From positions 1 to 64,000 of the forward strand of contig NZ_QTJR01000009.1 of NCBI RefSeq assembly GCF_003382285.1: DNA of 64,000 nt. Reading direction: 5' to 3'. The DNA is from Lysobacter soli (GTDB lineage Bacteria; Pseudomonadota; Gammaproteobacteria; Xanthomonadales; Xanthomonadaceae). A program made the position numbers and the translations under genes. The notes below the pieces were generated by a model that saw nothing but the letters and a program-made list of their open reading frames with translations, did not search any database and was not told where the DNA came from. Positions 18,793-27,741 of the stretch are shown piece by piece; the stretch's first letter is position 1, and every line of letters begins with the position of its first letter.

Positions 18793-19113
18793 ATGCGTGG
18801 AAACATCGCCCAACTGATGCAGCAGGCGCAGAAGATGCAGGAAAACGTCCAGCGCGCGCAGGAAGAACTCGGCAAGCTGGAAGTCACCGGCAACGCCGGC
18901 GGCGGCATGGTCAGCGTGACCATCACCGGCCGCATGGAGTGCCGCAAGGTGCGCATCGATCCGAGCGTGCTGTCCGACCAGGAAATGGTCGAGGACCTCA
19001 TCGCTGCCGCGTTCAACGACGCCGTGAACAAGGTCAATGCCGAGTCGCAGGCCAAGATGTCGGCCGCCACCGCCGGCATGCCGATCCCGCCGGGCATGAA
19101 GATGCCGTTCTGA
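18793..19113 (+). CDS. ybaB: YbaB/EbfC family nucleoid-associated protein
   Basis: Small DNA-binding dimer (106 residues) found between dnaX and recR in many bacteria. It has an N-terminal helical part ([19 protein letters not shown]), a beta core with [18 protein letters not shown] and a C-terminal methionine/proline tail. It coats the nucleoid; its exact role with RecR is not settled. It lies 68 bases after dnaX with a weak ribosome binding site. Confidence 0.94.
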   Translation: MRGNIAQLMQQAQKMQENVQRAQEELGKLEVTGNAGGGMVSVTITGRMECRKVRIDPSVLSDQEMVEDLIAAAFNDAVNKVNAESQAKMSAATAGMPIPPGMKMPF

Positions 19114-19174
19114 TGATGCTGGCTGCCGTCCGGCCGCTGGCCCGCGCTGGCGCGAACGGCCGCATGCGCAACGC

Positions 19175-19774
19175 ATGACTTCTTCCCTGCTCGAACAACT
19201 GATCGACGCGCTGCGCGTGCTGCCTGGCGTCGGTCAGAAATCCGCGCAACGCATGGCCTACCACTTGCTCGAACGCGAGCGGGCGGGCGGCCAGCGGTTG
19301 TCGGTCGCGCTCGCCGAAGCGGTCGAGAAGATCGGCCATTGCGCGCGTTGCCGCGATTTCAGCGAAACGCCGGTGTGCGCCACCTGTGCCAGCGCCTCGC
19401 GCGACGCGCACCAGTTGTGCGCGGTGGAATCGCCAGCAGATCGGTTGGCGATCGAACAGGCTACGGGCTATCGCGGCCTGTATTTCGTGCTGCAGGGTCG
19501 TTTGTCGCCACTGGATGGCATCGGCCCGCGCGAACTGGGGCTTGATACGCTCGCCGCGCGCCTGGCCGAAGGCGAGGTCCAGGAGCTGATCATCGCGACC
19601 AATCCCACCGTGGAAGGCGAAGCGACGGCGCATTACCTCGCGCAGCTGGCGCGCCAGCACGGCGTGCGCCCGAGCCGCCTCGCGCACGGCGTGCCGCTGG
19701 GCGGCGAACTGGAATACGTGGACCGCGGCACGCTGTCGCACGCCTTCGGCAGCCGCACCGAGGTCGCGGACTAG
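19175..19774 (+). CDS. recR: Recombination mediator RecR
   Basis: Works with RecO (encoded here at 50.1 kb) to load RecA on SSB-coated gaps. The 199 residues have an N-terminal helix-hairpin-helix ([17 protein letters not shown]), a zinc finger (Cys56, Cys59, Cys68, Cys71) and a Toprim domain with E...[14 protein letters not shown]. It ends with the [12 protein letters not shown] region typical of RecR. It is third in the dnaX-ybaB-recR operon, 61 bases after ybaB. Confidence 0.96.
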   Translation: MTSSLLEQLIDALRVLPGVGQKSAQRMAYHLLERERAGGQRLSVALAEAVEKIGHCARCRDFSETPVCATCASASRDAHQLCAVESPADRLAIEQATGYRGLYFVLQGRLSPLDGIGPRELGLDTLAARLAEGEVQELIIATNPTVEGEATAHYLAQLARQHGVRPSRLAHGVPLGGELEYVDRGTLSHAFGSRTEVAD

Positions 19775-19844
19775 CGGCGCCTTCGCGGCGATTGCGGCAT
19801 CATCGATGCCTCATCCGCAACTCTCGCCCCGCAAGGAGCGCGCC

Positions 19845-20195
19845 ATGTCCGAGACCATTTTCCACAAGATCATCCGCCGCGAGATTCCGGCCGACGTCGT
19901 CTTCGAAGACGATCATCTGATCGCGTTCCGCGACATCGCGCCGCAGGCGCCGGTGCACGTGCTGTTCGTGCCGAAGACCGACATCGCCACGCTCAACGAT
20001 CTGAAGGAAGACCAGGCGTCGATCGTCGGCCGCCTCGCGCATGCCGCGGCGGAATACGCGAAACGGGAAGGCTTCGCCGAGGACGGCTACCGCATCGTCA
20101 TGAACTGCAACGGCAACGGCGGGCAGACGGTGTTCCAGATCCACCTGCATCTGCTGGCTGGCGCGCAGCTCGGGCGGTTCGGTACGCCGCGCTGA
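19845..20195 (+). CDS. HIT-domain (histidine triad) nucleotide hydrolase, HinT-like
   Basis: A 116-residue purine-nucleoside phosphoramidase-type protein. The fold motifs FHKIIRREIPADVVFEDD and GYRIVMNCN are present. The triad is QIHLHLL, not HIHLHLL: residue 98 is Gln where the first His is expected, while His100 (the nucleophile position) and His102 remain. It is shorter at the C-terminus than HinT. Start ATG 19845 (MSETIFHK) follows a GGAG; a longer frame is less likely. It lies after recR and before a shared terminator. Confidence 0.88.
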   Translation: MSETIFHKIIRREIPADVVFEDDHLIAFRDIAPQAPVHVLFVPKTDIATLNDLKEDQASIVGRLAHAAAEYAKREGFAEDGYRIVMNCNGNGGQTVFQIHLHLLAGAQLGRFGTPR

Positions 20196-20225
20196 AGTTG
20201 CTGTCGACCACGCGATGCGCCGCAT

Positions 20226-20255
20226 GAAAAAGCCCGCCTTCCGGCGGGCTTTTTC
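20226..20255. terminator. Bidirectional terminator between the HIT gene and slp
   Basis: A-tract, stem AGCCCGCC/GGCGGGCT with loop TTCC, and T-tract. It can end both the rightward recR-HIT transcript and the leftward moxR-slp transcript, which converge here. Confidence 0.9.
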
Positions 20256-20276
20256 ATCAAGCGAACGCGCTGGCGA

Positions 20277-20762
20277 TCACCACCAGCCCCACCACGGCCA
20301 CGGCGCCGGGTACTGCACGACATCGACGGTTTCGCGTACCGGCCACAGGTAGACCACGTCGGCCTCCACGCGCGGGAAGCGGTAGTCGTATCCACCGATG
20401 CGGCGATTCTCGTAACCCGCAACGCGTCCGACGAAAGTCACTTCGCGGTTCTTCTCGAACACCGCCGGATCGTAGAAGCCGGTGCGGCAGGCGAGGAAGC
20501 GGCCGCCGGTGTCGTCGCTGCCCCAGTACGGGCGCGCCGATTCGTTGAGGTTCGTGGAGATCATCTCGAAGCAGGTGCGGTTCTGCTGCGGCTCGACGCT
20601 GACGATGCGCCCGCCCCAGCGGACCGAGGCGCCGGTGGAGTCGGACGCCGCCGCCTCGCGCGGGGTGATGGGGTTATAGGCACCCTGCAGCGGCTGCGGC
20701 GCCGAGACGCACGCGCTCAGCAGCGCGGCGCCCAATGCGAGTAGGACGAGACGGACGTTCAT
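20277..20762 (-). CDS. Slp-family outer-membrane lipoprotein
   Basis: A 161-residue lipoprotein: signal peptide with lipobox LSAC (cysteine at about residue 18), then the Slp domain including RWGGRIVSVEPQQNRTCFEM and TFVGRV. The +2 residue is Val, compatible with outer-membrane sorting. Slp proteins are starvation- or stress-linked; the molecular role is unknown. The C-terminus is unusually aromatic (WPWWGWW). It overlaps the tgpA stop by four bases, so it is the last gene of the moxR operon. Confidence 0.85.
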   Translation of the reverse strand: MNVRLVLLALGAALLSACVSAPQPLQGAYNPITPREAAASDSTGASVRWGGRIVSVEPQQNRTCFEMISTNLNESARPYWGSDDTGGRFLACRTGFYDPAVFEKNREVTFVGRVAGYENRRIGGYDYRFPRVEADVVYLWPVRETVDVVQYPAPWPWWGWW

Positions 20763-22729
20763 CGGCGTTCTCCTGGAGAAGTCGCGGGCGGGCGATGCGC
20801 GCGCAGCGCCTTGACCAAGGCGCGAGCCGAACGTCCCCCCGTTTGGGCATCAGCGTACCGCCAATCGCTGAAACGTTGGCTGAGCACGCCCAGTTCGGCG
20901 GCGAGGTCCGGACGTGCGACGGCGACGCGCGACACCCAGGTCGACGCCGCCTCGCTGGGCGACCGCTCGAGCCCGAAGCGGCGATAGCGGCGTCCGAGGC
21001 GATGCCATGCGCGCAGCACCGGATCGCGTTCGCGGTCGCTGCGCCGGCTGAACCACACCATCCAGAGCAGGCCGAGCGTCATCGCGCCCACCAGCAACGC
21101 GGTGAGTGTGCGCCAGTCCACGCGATCGACGCCGAGCGGGCTGAGCAGGCGCTCCTGGCGTTCTGCGTCGAACGACACCACCAGTTCGTTCCAGCCGCGA
21201 CGCATCCAGTCGGTGACGTCGTAGAGCGACCGCACGCCCTGCAGCCCGGATTCGGCGGCAGCGCGCGAATCGAGCGTGTCGTAGATGCGCTCCGGCGCCA
21301 CCGCGGCGGTCGGGTCCACGCGGACCCAGCCGCGGCCGCGCAGCCACACTTCCGCCCAGGCGTGCGCGTCCGAGCGCCGCACCAGCCAGTAATCGCCGAG
21401 CGGATTGCGATAACCGCCGGCGTAGCCGGTGACCACGCGCGCCGGAATTCCGGCCGCACGCATCAGTACGACGAAGGACGAACTGAAGTGCTCGCAGAAG
21501 CCCGCCTTCTGGTCGAAGAGGAATTCGTCGACCGTGTTGCGACCCAGCAGCGGCGTTTCCAGCGTGTACGCGAACTCGCGCTGGATCCACGTAAGTGCGC
21601 GGTCGACGATGACTGCATCGCCGCCGGTGCCGGCTTCGGCGCGCCACTGGCGGGCCAGGGCGATCGTGCGTGGGTTGAACCCCTCCGGCAGCCTCAGTGC
21701 GTGGCGACGAACGGCGGCAGAGAGATCGGCTTCGTAGCGTTCCGGCGGCGCTGACTGCAGGCGCCAGCGGCTGATCCCAACCATCGGCCGGAACGCCTGC
21801 AGCACGTGGTCGGGATCCAGGTGCGTGCCATCGGGCTGCCCCAGCGGCAGATCGAGCGCCACGAGCTGACGCCCATCGGTCGGTTCGACCTCCATTTCGT
21901 AATCCCAGCGCACGCCACCGGATTCGACCTGGGGCCGTGCCTCGCCCGGGCGCCAACGCGGCTGCGTCCACGTGCGCCCGTCGAAATCCCACAACACCGG
22001 CCCACGCCAGTACATCTGCGACGTCGGCGGCGTCGCGCCGAAGAAACGCACGCGCAAGGCGGGCGTGTCGTCGGTCATCAGGTCGATCCAGTCGCCGGGA
22101 CTCATGCGGTCCGATAGACCGGTGCGCGCCATCGCCCGTTCGGGGATGCCCCACATCGGCGACGCGACGCGAGGGAACAGCCAGAACGCCGCCAGCGCAA
22201 TGGGAAGGCCCACGGCGAGCAGGCGCCCGATGCCTTTCAGTCGCTGCGAAGGGCCTATTGGCCGGATGTCGCCGGATTCGAGCTCCGCCATTCGCTGCAG
22301 CGTCGCCAGGACCAGCAGCACCGCGATCAGCGCGAGCGCGAGCGACACCGGGCCCTGGTCCAGCAGGAACGTCGCGAAGGGCGCGAACAACGCGAAGCCC
22401 ATCAGGCTGCGCCCATCCCGGAGGTTGAAGGTTTCGGCCGGCTTCACCGCGAGCATCGCCGCCAGCAGCGCGCAGCCGGTGTCGCGGCCGACCGAGAAAC
22501 GGCTGAGCACTAGGACGAGCGCCACAAGGGCCAGTGCAATCAGCAGTCGCGGCACGCTGGGCATCGGCCGACGCCACGACAGCGCGACGATGGCGATGGC
22601 GCTGACCGCGATGCCGCCAGCCAGTTGCGCGGGCAACTGGAGCAGCAGCGGCAGCAGGCAGGCGCCGGTGCTCCAGAGCGCCCAGCGGCGCGTGCGGTCG
22701 TCCAGCGGCAGCGGCGCGTGTCTAGACAT
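20759..22729 (-). CDS. tgpA: TgpA-type membrane transglutaminase-like protein (DUF3488)
   Basis: A 656-residue inner-membrane protein. About five or six transmembrane helices occupy the first 190 residues, followed by a periplasmic transglutaminase-like domain, one more helix near residue 555 and a cytosolic tail. The Cys-His-Asp triad is visible in AGFCEHFSSSF (about residue 412), DAHAWAEVW and RVDPT. TgpA of Pseudomonas is essential, but its substrate is unclear. The gene sits in the common moxR-DUF58-tgpA order and overlaps DUF58 by eight bases. Confidence 0.9.
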   Translation of the reverse strand: MSRHAPLPLDDRTRRWALWSTGACLLPLLLQLPAQLAGGIAVSAIAIVALSWRRPMPSVPRLLIALALVALVLVLSRFSVGRDTGCALLAAMLAVKPAETFNLRDGRSLMGFALFAPFATFLLDQGPVSLALALIAVLLVLATLQRMAELESGDIRPIGPSQRLKGIGRLLAVGLPIALAAFWLFPRVASPMWGIPERAMARTGLSDRMSPGDWIDLMTDDTPALRVRFFGATPPTSQMYWRGPVLWDFDGRTWTQPRWRPGEARPQVESGGVRWDYEMEVEPTDGRQLVALDLPLGQPDGTHLDPDHVLQAFRPMVGISRWRLQSAPPERYEADLSAAVRRHALRLPEGFNPRTIALARQWRAEAGTGGDAVIVDRALTWIQREFAYTLETPLLGRNTVDEFLFDQKAGFCEHFSSSFVVLMRAAGIPARVVTGYAGGYRNPLGDYWLVRRSDAHAWAEVWLRGRGWVRVDPTAAVAPERIYDTLDSRAAAESGLQGVRSLYDVTDWMRRGWNELVVSFDAERQERLLSPLGVDRVDWRTLTALLVGAMTLGLLWMVWFSRRSDRERDPVLRAWHRLGRRYRRFGLERSPSEAASTWVSRVAVARPDLAAELGVLSQRFSDWRYADAQTGGRSARALVKALRAHRPPATSPGERR

Positions 22730-23702
22730 GCGGCATCAACGCCAGGGCGCGCAGGCAGGCGTGGCGGTGGACTGGTCCGCGATCGGGACCAACGGCCAGC
22801 TGGCCGGGCAACTGCAGCCGGTAGCGGCGGCCTTCGCGTTCGGCTTCATCGACCCAGCGCGCAAGACGCGAGATCCGTCCCTCGTAAGGGAGCCCCGATG
22901 TCGCGTGCCAGTCGAGCACGATTTCCGAGCCCAGCGGTTGTTCGAACTCGCGAACGATCAGCGCATCGCGACGGGCGGAGGTCTTCCACGCGATCGTCCG
23001 CGGGGCGTCTCCCGCGCGATAGCTGCGCAGGTGGTGCACGTCGTCGCCCGCCGGATGCAGCCGCGCCTGAGCGCTTTCGCCGCGGCCGCCCGGAAGCGGC
23101 GGGCCATGCGGCTCCGGCGCGGGATAGACCAGCAGCGGCGTCTCGGGCCAGACGTAGGCCCATGCGCGCGCCAGGCCCAGGGGGCGCGTCGTCGAGAGCC
23201 GCAGCTTGGGCACGTCGAACAAGCCGCGCTGTTCGGTGGGCAGCAGCAGTTGCGCGTCACCCGCGCCCTTGTCGAGGTTGAGGACGGACGGCTCTGCGTC
23301 GAAGGTGCCATCGTCGTCGAGGCGCAGGCCGCGACGCAGGCGGCCGGGTTCGGCACGCGCATGCAGGCGCAGTTCGAGCGGCGTTCCGGCCGCGACGGGT
23401 TCGGCGTCGGCGGCGATCAGCTGGAGGTCGGACAGCTGCATCTGCGCCGCGAGCAGGCTCGCGAGTCCCGCACCGGCGAGCAGCAGGCCGAGCAGCAACG
23501 CCGGATTGTTGTTGTAGTTCAACGCGCCGACCAGCATCGTGATCAGCGCCATCGCATAGAACATGCCAAAGCGCGTGGGCAGCACGTAGATGCGGCGCCG
23601 GTCCAGGCGCGCGGGAAGCGGTTCGGGATCGCGGGGCCGCGTGAACACCATCGCGATCGCATGGGCGCGCAGGTACAGGCGCCGTGCAGCGGCGACGGGC
23701 AT
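22722..23702 (-). CDS. DUF58-domain membrane protein
   Basis: A 326-residue protein with two transmembrane helices near residues 45-85 and a C-terminal DUF58 segment (GDDVHHLRSYRAGDAPRTI and WKTSARRDALIVREFE as key pieces). It is related to von Willebrand factor A-like proteins paired with MoxR ATPases. The function is not known in detail; the pairing suggests a chaperone or assembly role at the membrane. It starts three bases after moxR ends and overlaps tgpA. Confidence 0.86.
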   Translation of the reverse strand: MPVAAARRLYLRAHAIAMVFTRPRDPEPLPARLDRRRIYVLPTRFGMFYAMALITMLVGALNYNNNPALLLGLLLAGAGLASLLAAQMQLSDLQLIAADAEPVAAGTPLELRLHARAEPGRLRRGLRLDDDGTFDAEPSVLNLDKGAGDAQLLLPTEQRGLFDVPKLRLSTTRPLGLARAWAYVWPETPLLVYPAPEPHGPPLPGGRGESAQARLHPAGDDVHHLRSYRAGDAPRTIAWKTSARRDALIVREFEQPLGSEIVLDWHATSGLPYEGRISRLARWVDEAEREGRRYRLQLPGQLAVGPDRGPVHRHACLRALALMPHV

Positions 23703-23705
23703 GGA

Positions 23706-24659
23706 TCAGTCCACCGGCACCGCGTGCAGGATCGCCTTCGCCAATGCCGCATCCTTGCCCGCGTCGACCTCGGCGACGAGGCGGTGCGCGGCGACGGCCG
23801 GGAAGAGGGCTTGCACGTCCTCCGGCAATACGTGCGCGCGACCGAGCAGCAAGGCGTACGCGCGTGCCGCGCGGAGCAACGCGAGTCCCGCGCGCGGCGA
23901 CAGGCCGACTCGCACGCCCGGATGCCGGCGGCTTCGCGCGAGCAGCGCCTGCACATAAGCGATGAGCGCCTCGCTGGCATGCACGTCCTGCACGGCCTGA
24001 CGTGCGGCGATCACGTCCTGCATGCCGAGTTGCGGCGTCGCGCGGGCGATCAGGTCGCGGCGGTCGGTCCCGGCGAGCAGGTCGCGTTCGGCCGCTTCGC
24101 CGGGATAACCCAGGCTCAGCCGAAGCAGGAAGCGGTCGAGCTGCGAATCGGGCAGCGGATACGTTCCGGATAGATCCACTGGGTTCTGCGTGGCGATCAC
24201 GAAGAAGGGCTCGGGCAGCCGATGCGTCGTGCCGTCGACGGTGACCTGGTATTCCGCCATCGCTTCGAGCAGCGCGCTCTGCGTCCGCGGCGGCGCGCGA
24301 TTGATCTCGTCGGCCAGCAGCACCTGCGTGAACACCGGACCGGAGTGGAACTGGAACTGCCGCGCCTGCGGATCAAACACCGACACGCCGACCACGTCGG
24401 CCGGCAGCAGGTCGGAGGTGAACTGCACGCGCTGGAAGTCCAGGCCGAGCGTCGCGGCAAGCGCGTGCGCCAGCGTCGTCTTGCCCAGGCCCGGCAGGTC
24501 CTCGATCAGTACATGCCCGCCGGCCAGCAATGCGACGAACGCCAGGCGCACTTCCTGCGGCTTGCCGAGCACCAGCGCGTTGACCTGTGTCTGCGCGCGG
24601 TCGAGGGATGCGCGAAGGCCATCGGTTAGCATGGCCGCCGTCGAAAGGGATACCGCCAT
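23706..24659 (-). CDS. MoxR-family AAA+ ATPase
   Basis: A 317-residue AAA+ chaperone-like ATPase. Walker A is in EDLPGLGKTTLAHALA, Walker B in VLLADEINRAPP, sensor 1 in IATQNP, and the lid carries SPRAGLALLRAARAYAL. It is the first gene of the moxR-DUF58-tgpA-slp operon. I start it at MAVSLSTAAML (24659); a longer frame adds 32 arginine-rich residues in the divergent promoter region. The 140-bp gap to the rightward glycosyltransferase should hold both promoters. Confidence 0.92.
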   Translation of the reverse strand: MAVSLSTAAMLTDGLRASLDRAQTQVNALVLGKPQEVRLAFVALLAGGHVLIEDLPGLGKTTLAHALAATLGLDFQRVQFTSDLLPADVVGVSVFDPQARQFQFHSGPVFTQVLLADEINRAPPRTQSALLEAMAEYQVTVDGTTHRLPEPFFVIATQNPVDLSGTYPLPDSQLDRFLLRLSLGYPGEAAERDLLAGTDRRDLIARATPQLGMQDVIAARQAVQDVHASEALIAYVQALLARSRRHPGVRVGLSPRAGLALLRAARAYALLLGRAHVLPEDVQALFPAVAAHRLVAEVDAGKDAALAKAILHAVPVD

Positions 24660-24799
24660 CGTGCGTGTCTCCTGGATTGTTCCGGTGGTGCGCCGCGCGA
24701 GTCGGCCAGTCGCCGACGAACTCCCCTTCGCGAGGCGGCCGGCGCGTCGAATCATGCCCGGCCCTTCATTTCACCCGAGTGTAGCGAGGTCACGAACGG

Positions 24800-26647
24800 A
24801 TGCGGGATGCAGTGCAGGCGCGGCGTGCCTTTTGGGTGCTGTGGGTCTCGGTTCTGGCGGTGAAGCTGCTCATCGCCGCGCGCCTGCCTCTGTTCGTCGA
24901 CGAAGCCTTCTACTGGCAGGAAGGCCGGCATCCGGCGGCGGCGTACTCCGATCTCCCAGGCCTGACAGCGTGGCTGACGCGGTTGGGCACGGCGCTGGGC
25001 GAGGGCACGTTCGCCCTGCGTTTGCCGTTCCTGCTCATTGGCGCGGCGGTGCCGCTGCTGATGGTGCACGTGGCGTCGCGTGAGTTCGGCGCGAAGACCG
25101 GATGGCAAGCCGGCGTGCTGACGCTGTTGTTGCCGCTGGCGGGCGCGCTCGGCCTGATGGCGCTGCCCGATGCGGCAATGGCGCTCGCCACGCTGCTGTG
25201 CCTGGATGCGGGCGCGCGCCTGTTGCGGCAGGTCGATGCACCGGCGGCGCTGGAACTGGCCTTCGGACTCGCGTTGGGCGCGCTGTGCCATTACCGCTTC
25301 ATCGCGGTGATCGTGGTCGGCTTCGTCGCACTGCTGATGCTGCCCGAAGGTCGCCGCGTGCTGCGCGACGTGCGCGTAGTGATCGCCATTGCCTTCGGTG
25401 CGTCGGCCTGGGCGCCGCTGGTGGCCTGGAACCTGGACAACGCCGATGCAGGGCTGCGCTTCCAGCTGGTGGATCGCCACCCTTGGTCCTTCCATGCCGA
25501 CGGCATCCTCTTCATCGGCATCCAGGCCCTGCTGGTGACGCCGCTGTTGTTCGCGGCGATGGCGGTCGCGGCGCGGCGCAGCCTGTGGTGTGCCTCGACG
25601 GTGTCGCGGTATTTCGCGCTGCTGGGCACGGGCGTGGTCGCGGGCTTCTTCGCGCTGGGCTTCTTCGCCGATACCGAGCGCGTCAGTTTCCATTGGCCGT
25701 TGCCGGGCTACCTCGCGCTGCTTCCGCTGGTGCCGGCGGTGCTCGCCACGTGGCCGCGAGCGTGGCGACTGGCGACGTGGTGGCTGGCGGGCGCCGGGCT
25801 GGTTGCGAACCTCGGCTATTACGTCGCCGTCTCCAATGCGAACTGGCGCGAAGCGAGCGCGGCGGAGAAGTGGTATCCCGCCAACTTCGCCGGGTGGGAA
25901 ACGCTCGCCGACTCGGTGCGCGCGAAGCTCGACACGATGCCGGAAGGTACGCGCGTGGTCGCCGACAACTTCAAGATCGGAGCCGAGCTCGGCTTCGCGC
26001 TTGGCGATGCGCGCATCCCGGTGCTCGATCATCCGATCAACCTCAAGCACGGACGCGCGCCACAGCTGCGCTTGTGGGGATTGCAGACGGCCGGACGCAG
26101 CGAGTGGGGCGCCGCGCCCGTGCTGCTCGTCGTCGGCGCCACGGAAGTGAAATACCGCGACCTGCTCGACCGCTATCACGCACTGTGCGGAATGGTCGGC
26201 CCGTTGCCGCCCCCGGAGGTGCTCAACATCGACCACGGACGGCAGCGCTTCCTGCTGTTTGCCTTGACGGGCGAACCGGTCGCCGGCCCGTGCACGACGC
26301 CGTCGATGGCCTGGGTGGATTCGCCCGTTGCCGACGCGCGCGTGGGCCGTCGTTTCGACGTGCGCGGCTGGGCGTTCAAGGACGGCGTCGGGTTGTCGAA
26401 TGTGGAGGTCACGCTGGACGGCAAGGTCGTCGGGCAGGCGTCATACGGGCGCGAGTTCCCGGGCTTGCAGCAGGTGTGGCCGGTGTCGAACGACCCGCAG
26501 CACCCGCGTGTCGGATTCGATGCAAGCATCCAGCTGGGCGAGGACAGCGGCTTCGCGCCGGGCACGCATTGGCTCGGCCTGCGGCTCACCGGCCGCGACG
26601 GCAGTGTGGAAACCTGGGCCGAGCAGCCGGTCGAGCTGACGCGGTAA
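24800..26647 (+). CDS. GT39/ArnT-like membrane glycosyltransferase with a C-terminal beta-sandwich domain
   Basis: A 615-residue polytopic protein with about ten or eleven membrane helices in residues 1-345. The first periplasmic loop carries the acidic pair of the family in PLFVDEAFYW (Asp33-Glu34), as in ArnT and PMT enzymes that use polyprenyl-phosphate sugars. After a soluble middle part, about 110 C-terminal residues (from 505: WVDSPVADARVGRRFDVRGW) look like an Ig-like or carbohydrate-binding sandwich. Acceptor and sugar are unknown; lipid A or a cell-surface glycan is possible. It is monocistronic and convergent with maf three bases away. Confidence 0.8.
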   Translation: MRDAVQARRAFWVLWVSVLAVKLLIAARLPLFVDEAFYWQEGRHPAAAYSDLPGLTAWLTRLGTALGEGTFALRLPFLLIGAAVPLLMVHVASREFGAKTGWQAGVLTLLLPLAGALGLMALPDAAMALATLLCLDAGARLLRQVDAPAALELAFGLALGALCHYRFIAVIVVGFVALLMLPEGRRVLRDVRVVIAIAFGASAWAPLVAWNLDNADAGLRFQLVDRHPWSFHADGILFIGIQALLVTPLLFAAMAVAARRSLWCASTVSRYFALLGTGVVAGFFALGFFADTERVSFHWPLPGYLALLPLVPAVLATWPRAWRLATWWLAGAGLVANLGYYVAVSNANWREASAAEKWYPANFAGWETLADSVRAKLDTMPEGTRVVADNFKIGAELGFALGDARIPVLDHPINLKHGRAPQLRLWGLQTAGRSEWGAAPVLLVVGATEVKYRDLLDRYHALCGMVGPLPPPEVLNIDHGRQRFLLFALTGEPVAGPCTTPSMAWVDSPVADARVGRRFDVRGWAFKDGVGLSNVEVTLDGKVVGQASYGREFPGLQQVWPVSNDPQHPRVGFDASIQLGEDSGFAPGTHWLGLRLTGRDGSVETWAEQPVELTR

Positions 26648-26650
26648 GAA

Positions 26651-27235
26651 TCAGGGCAGGCGGACGCCCGCTTCGCGCAGCAGTCGTGCGGTGGCGATCA
26701 GCGGCAGGCCGATGAGCGCGGTCGGATCGCGATTCTCGATCGCCTCGAACAGCGTGATGCCGAGGCCTTCGGACTTGAAGCTGCCAGCGCAGTCGTAGGG
26801 CTGCTCGACGTGCAGGTAGCGTTCGATCTCGTCGGCGGCGAGCTCCCGGAACTTCACGACGGTGCAGTCGATCGCCTCGAGCGGCTGCTCGCCTTGGCGC
26901 ACCAGGCACAGGCCGGTGTGGAACCGCACGGGCTGGCCCGACATCGACGCGAGTTGCGCCGCCGCGGCTTCGTGCCCGCCGGGCTTGCCGAGCGCACGGC
27001 CATCGCATTCGGCGACCTGGTCGGAGCCGATCACCCACGCGCCGGGATGCCGCGCCGCGACGTCCGAGGCCTTCGTCCGGGACAGACGACGGGCCAGCGC
27101 TTCGGGCGTCTCGTCGGGAAGCGGCGTCTCGTCGGTGCCGGGGCGCTCGGTATCGAACGGCACCCCCAGGCGGGCGAGCAGTTCGCGCCGATAAATGGAG
27201 GTGGAGGCCAGGACCAGCCGGGGCGTCGCGTTCAT
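26651..27235 (-). CDS. Maf-like nucleotide pyrophosphatase (YceF type)
   Basis: House-cleaning enzyme that hydrolyses non-standard nucleoside triphosphates; the YceF branch prefers m7GTP. The 194 residues start MNATPRLVLASTSIYRRELL with the substrate loop. They contain SDQV for metal binding, the basic K-x-x-S region and the DCAGSFKSEGLG motif of the YceF branch. It is adjacent to yceD-rpmF as in E. coli but on the other strand. Its start overlaps the stop of the small membrane protein gene (ATGA). Confidence 0.93.
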   Translation of the reverse strand: MNATPRLVLASTSIYRRELLARLGVPFDTERPGTDETPLPDETPEALARRLSRTKASDVAARHPGAWVIGSDQVAECDGRALGKPGGHEAAAAQLASMSGQPVRFHTGLCLVRQGEQPLEAIDCTVVKFRELAADEIERYLHVEQPYDCAGSFKSEGLGITLFEAIENRDPTALIGLPLIATARLLREAGVRLP

Positions 27236-27591
27236 GCGCCCGGTGCGCGGGCCTGGGCGATGCGCGATAATTGCTGGTCGATCCGGCCGCGCGCCGCGTC
27301 GATGGAGGTGCGGACCTCGTCGAGCTGGGCCAGGCTGGCGTCCGGACCGTGGTCCCGGAGCCAAAGCCGCTGGCGGAGCATCTCGCGCATGGCCTCGCCG
27401 ACCGGGTCGTCGCCGTCGCCGCCGGTGACCGCCTCGATCTCGGCCCGCGCCACCCGGAGCTGGGCTTCCAACGCATCGGCCGCATCCAGTACGTCGCGCA
27501 TGGCGCGGTCGCGCCGGCTGGGTCGGGAGCGGGAATAGACCAGTGCCGCGATCACCAGGGCGGACACCAGCAGGAGCAGGGCGATGGTCAC
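27232..27591 (-). CDS. Small membrane-anchored protein of unknown function
   Basis: A 119-residue protein with one N-terminal helix (about 2-20, ALLLLVSALVIAALVY), then a basic segment and a charged helical region. I do not recognise the family. It is co-translated with maf by a four-base overlap and is first in a two-gene leftward unit. The divergent yceD promoter lies upstream. Confidence 0.7.
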   Translation of the reverse strand: MTIALLLLVSALVIAALVYSRSRPSRRDRAMRDVLDAADALEAQLRVARAEIEAVTGGDGDDPVGEAMREMLRQRLWLRDHGPDASLAQLDEVRTSIDAARGRIDQQLSRIAQARAPGA

Positions 27592-27702
27592 GATCGTCGA
27601 CGGAAGGACGGAAGGCCTTCAGTGTGAAGGGCCGCCCCGCGCCCCGCAAATGCGACGGGCGGAAAACGTGAACTGGCCCGCTCCGGCACGACGTGTTCAG
27701 GT

Positions 27703-27731
27703 TTGACAGCGGGTGCGGCGATCTCTAACAT
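27703..27731 (+). promoter_or_regulatory. Sigma-70 promoter for yceD-rpmF
   Basis: TTGACA (27703-27708), 17-base spacer, TAACAT (27726-27731). Transcription would start near 27738, only about four bases before the yceD ATG. No Shine-Dalgarno sequence precedes that ATG. Confidence 0.65.
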
Positions 27732-27741
27732 TCCGCAGCTT

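Noticed and set aside
20700-24755. A MoxR-DUF58-TgpA-Slp defence or secretion system
   Set aside because: The moxR-DUF58-tgpA order is widespread housekeeping; no effector, nuclease or secretion gene accompanies it.
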